Below, one piece after another: positions 5,280 to 6,092 of a stretch of 6,092 nt of DNA. The notes beneath the pieces were generated by a model. That model saw only the letters and a list, made by a program, of their open reading frames with translations, ran no database searches and was not told the origin of the DNA. Made by a program: the position numbers and the translations under genes. Where the stretch lies: assembly GCA_016202555.1 (NCBI GenBank), contig JACQOL010000076.1, positions 1 through 6,092 of the forward strand, in the 5' to 3' direction. The stretch comes from Chloroflexota bacterium. Its GTDB lineage: Bacteria; Chloroflexota; Dehalococcoidia; Dehalococcoidales; UBA2162. Numbering within the stretch: the first letter of the stretch is position 1; the number at the start of each line of letters is the position of its first letter.

Positions 5280-5858
5280 ATGGCTAAAACGCTGATGGGA
5301 CCTAAGGTGTTACTTTACCCAATGCCGGCCCTCTTAATTGGGGCGAATGTTGACGATAAACCAAACTTTATGACAGCCGCCTGGTGTGGAATTGTTAATG
5401 GAACGCCCCCAATGATTTCGGTAGCTATTCAACCTCGGCGCTACACCCACCGAGGTATTCGGCAAAACTTAACTTTTTCAGCAAATATACCTTCTATTGA
5501 TTTGGTCAAGGAAACAGACTACTGTGGCATCACCTCTGGTGATAAGGTTAATAAAGTAGATGTCTGTAAGTTTAATCTATTTTACGGTAAATTGGGTAGT
5601 GCTCCTCTTATTGAGCAATGTCCTATTAACCTGGAATGTAAGGTGCTCCATATTCTGGAGCTGGGCAGCCACTCACTTTTTATCGGTAGAGTCGAGGAGA
5701 GCTATGTTTCAGAGAGCTGTCTCACTGATGGGAAACCAGATGTTAATAAAATCCAGCCCTTAATTTGTACTATAGTACCGACTCGTCAGTATTACGCTTT
5801 CGGGGAAATCATCGCTGAAGCCTGGAGTGTCGGTCAAGAACTTAGAGGTAAAGAATAG
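5280..5858 (+). CDS. Flavin reductase family protein (flavoredoxin-like, FMN-binding split barrel)
   Basis: This 192-residue cytoplasmic protein belongs to the flavin reductase-like/flavoredoxin family, which binds FMN in a split beta-barrel and usually works as a dimer in electron transfer or NAD(P)H-dependent flavin reduction. The domain spans roughly residues 10-165. Visible family motifs are KPNFMTAAWCG (27-37), the PPMISVAIQ strand (43-51), YTHRGIRQN (55-63), TDYCGITSGDKVNK (79-92) and H131-SLFIGRVEE. The length is typical for flavoredoxins of anaerobes. C36, C82, C96, C114, C120, C147 and C163 make it fairly cysteine-rich, but no CxxC is present. The ATG is set by AGGAGG 5 nt upstream, and the N-terminus (GPKVLLYPMPALLIGA) fits the family. 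The gene is monocistronic, with its own promoter and an apparent operator-like dyad. The physiological partner (ferredoxin, rubredoxin, or a flavin-using enzyme) cannot be read from context. Confidence 0.9.
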   Translation: MAKTLMGPKVLLYPMPALLIGANVDDKPNFMTAAWCGIVNGTPPMISVAIQPRRYTHRGIRQNLTFSANIPSIDLVKETDYCGITSGDKVNKVDVCKFNLFYGKLGSAPLIEQCPINLECKVLHILELGSHSLFIGRVEESYVSESCLTDGKPDVNKIQPLICTIVPTRQYYAFGEIIAEAWSVGQELRGKE

Positions 5859-5874
5859 TGGCGGCTAACCACTA
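5856..5874. repeat. Perfect 6-bp inverted repeat over the flavin reductase stop codon
   Basis: TAGTGG (5856-5861, starting with the TAG stop) and CCACTA (5869-5874) form a perfect stem with a 7-nt loop. No T-run follows on the plus strand. On the minus strand it is followed by TTCTTT, so it could weakly terminate transcripts coming from the ABC gene. Weak evidence. Confidence 0.3.
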
Positions 5875-5901
5875 AAACTGATGCGATAATCCAAAGCAAG
5901 A

Positions 5902-5968
5902 TAGAGCATTAGAGACGTTTTTTAACAGCAGATAGCGTGTAATTTCGCTGCTGATTTACATTGCTCTA
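5902..5968. terminator. Nested imperfect inverted repeat between convergent genes, possible terminator
   Basis: The outer arms TAGAGCA (5902-5908) and TGCTCTA (5962-5968) enclose inner arms CAGCAG (5926-5931) and CTGCTG (5948-5953). A T6 run (5918-5923) lies inside. The right outer arm contains the ABC gene stop codon. The position between converging genes suggests termination, but neither strand shows a classic GC stem directly followed by a T-run. Confidence 0.35.
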
Positions 5969-6092
5969 ATTAGGGGCACTTAATGCTTGGAACATGCTGT
6001 AGTAAAGACCTTGTTTCGCCATAAGTTCCTGGTGAGAGCCTATCTCGGCGATTCTACCCTGCTCAAGCACGATAATACGGTCAGCGTTAATC
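5966..6092 (-). CDS. ABC transporter ATP-binding/permease protein, C-terminal fragment (cut by window edge)
   Basis: Only the last 41 codons are in the window. The minus strand reads NADRIIVLEQGRIAEIGSHQELM and then a short tail ending in TAG. This is the end of an ABC ATPase domain just after the switch (H-loop) region: the ADRIIVLxxGRIxExGxHxEL pattern is characteristic of ABC-B/ABCC-like exporters with fused membrane and nucleotide-binding domains. The following GLYYSMFQ matches the usual exporter C-terminus. Walker A, signature and Walker B motifs lie beyond the window, so substrate and half- or full-size status cannot be judged. The gene converges on the flavin reductase gene, with 107 bp between stops. 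Confidence 0.88.
   Translation of the reverse strand, partial: INADRIIVLEQGRIAEIGSHQELMAKQGLYYSMFQALSAPN

Noticed and set aside
5560..5763. Plus-strand 67-codon frame inside the flavin reductase gene
   Set aside because: Out-of-frame shadow of a conserved gene with no initiation signal.

Overview
The window reads as a piece of chromosome from an anaerobic or microaerophilic bacterium, most likely a member of the Chloroflexota (Dehalococcoidia-like). That placement is an inference. It rests on a two-subunit oxygen-sensitive class I fumarase, a flavoredoxin-type flavin reductase, and a 46-residue two-CxxC protein that I recognise as DUF5679, a family I associate with that phylum. No 16S or marker gene is present to confirm it. 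No insertion sequence, CRISPR array or phage gene is visible.

Layout. Bases 42-3053 (+) hold a tight three-gene run: fumarate hydratase alpha, fumarate hydratase beta, and L-aspartate oxidase (nadB). The gaps are 43 and 14 bp, so this looks like one operon whose promoter lies upstream of the window. The nadB stop codon overlaps the stop codon of a small convergent gene (3050-3190, -) encoding the DUF5679-type zinc ribbon. A 384-bp region (3191-3574) then carries two diverging sigma70-type promoters, one for the zinc-ribbon gene and one for a major facilitator superfamily transporter (3575-4828, +; TTG start supported by a strong Shine-Dalgarno). Next come a perfect hairpin and a tRNA-Asp(GTC) gene on the minus strand (4877-4953, CCA encoded) with its own consensus-like promoter. 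A 326-bp gap follows; it contains the tRNA promoter, then a plus-strand promoter and a dyad in front of a flavin reductase/flavoredoxin gene (5280-5858, +). The window ends inside the C-terminus of a minus-strand ABC exporter ATPase (5966-6092, cut by the window edge).

How the genes fit together. Class I fumarase interconverts malate and fumarate. NadB oxidises L-aspartate to iminoaspartate, the first step of NAD synthesis, and without oxygen it can pass its electrons to fumarate. Co-transcription of fumarase with nadB therefore makes metabolic sense, as supply of fumarate or handling of C4 acids, though this coupling is inferred from order alone. The transporter, tRNA, flavoredoxin and ABC gene look like independent units, each with its own signals.

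I do not see a convincing new multi-gene system here. The points most worth a second look are the tiny zinc-ribbon gene with its stop-on-stop overlap, the Thr-to-Cys change beside the fumarase Fe-S ligand, the fumarase-nadB linkage, and the dyads at or near predicted transcription starts.
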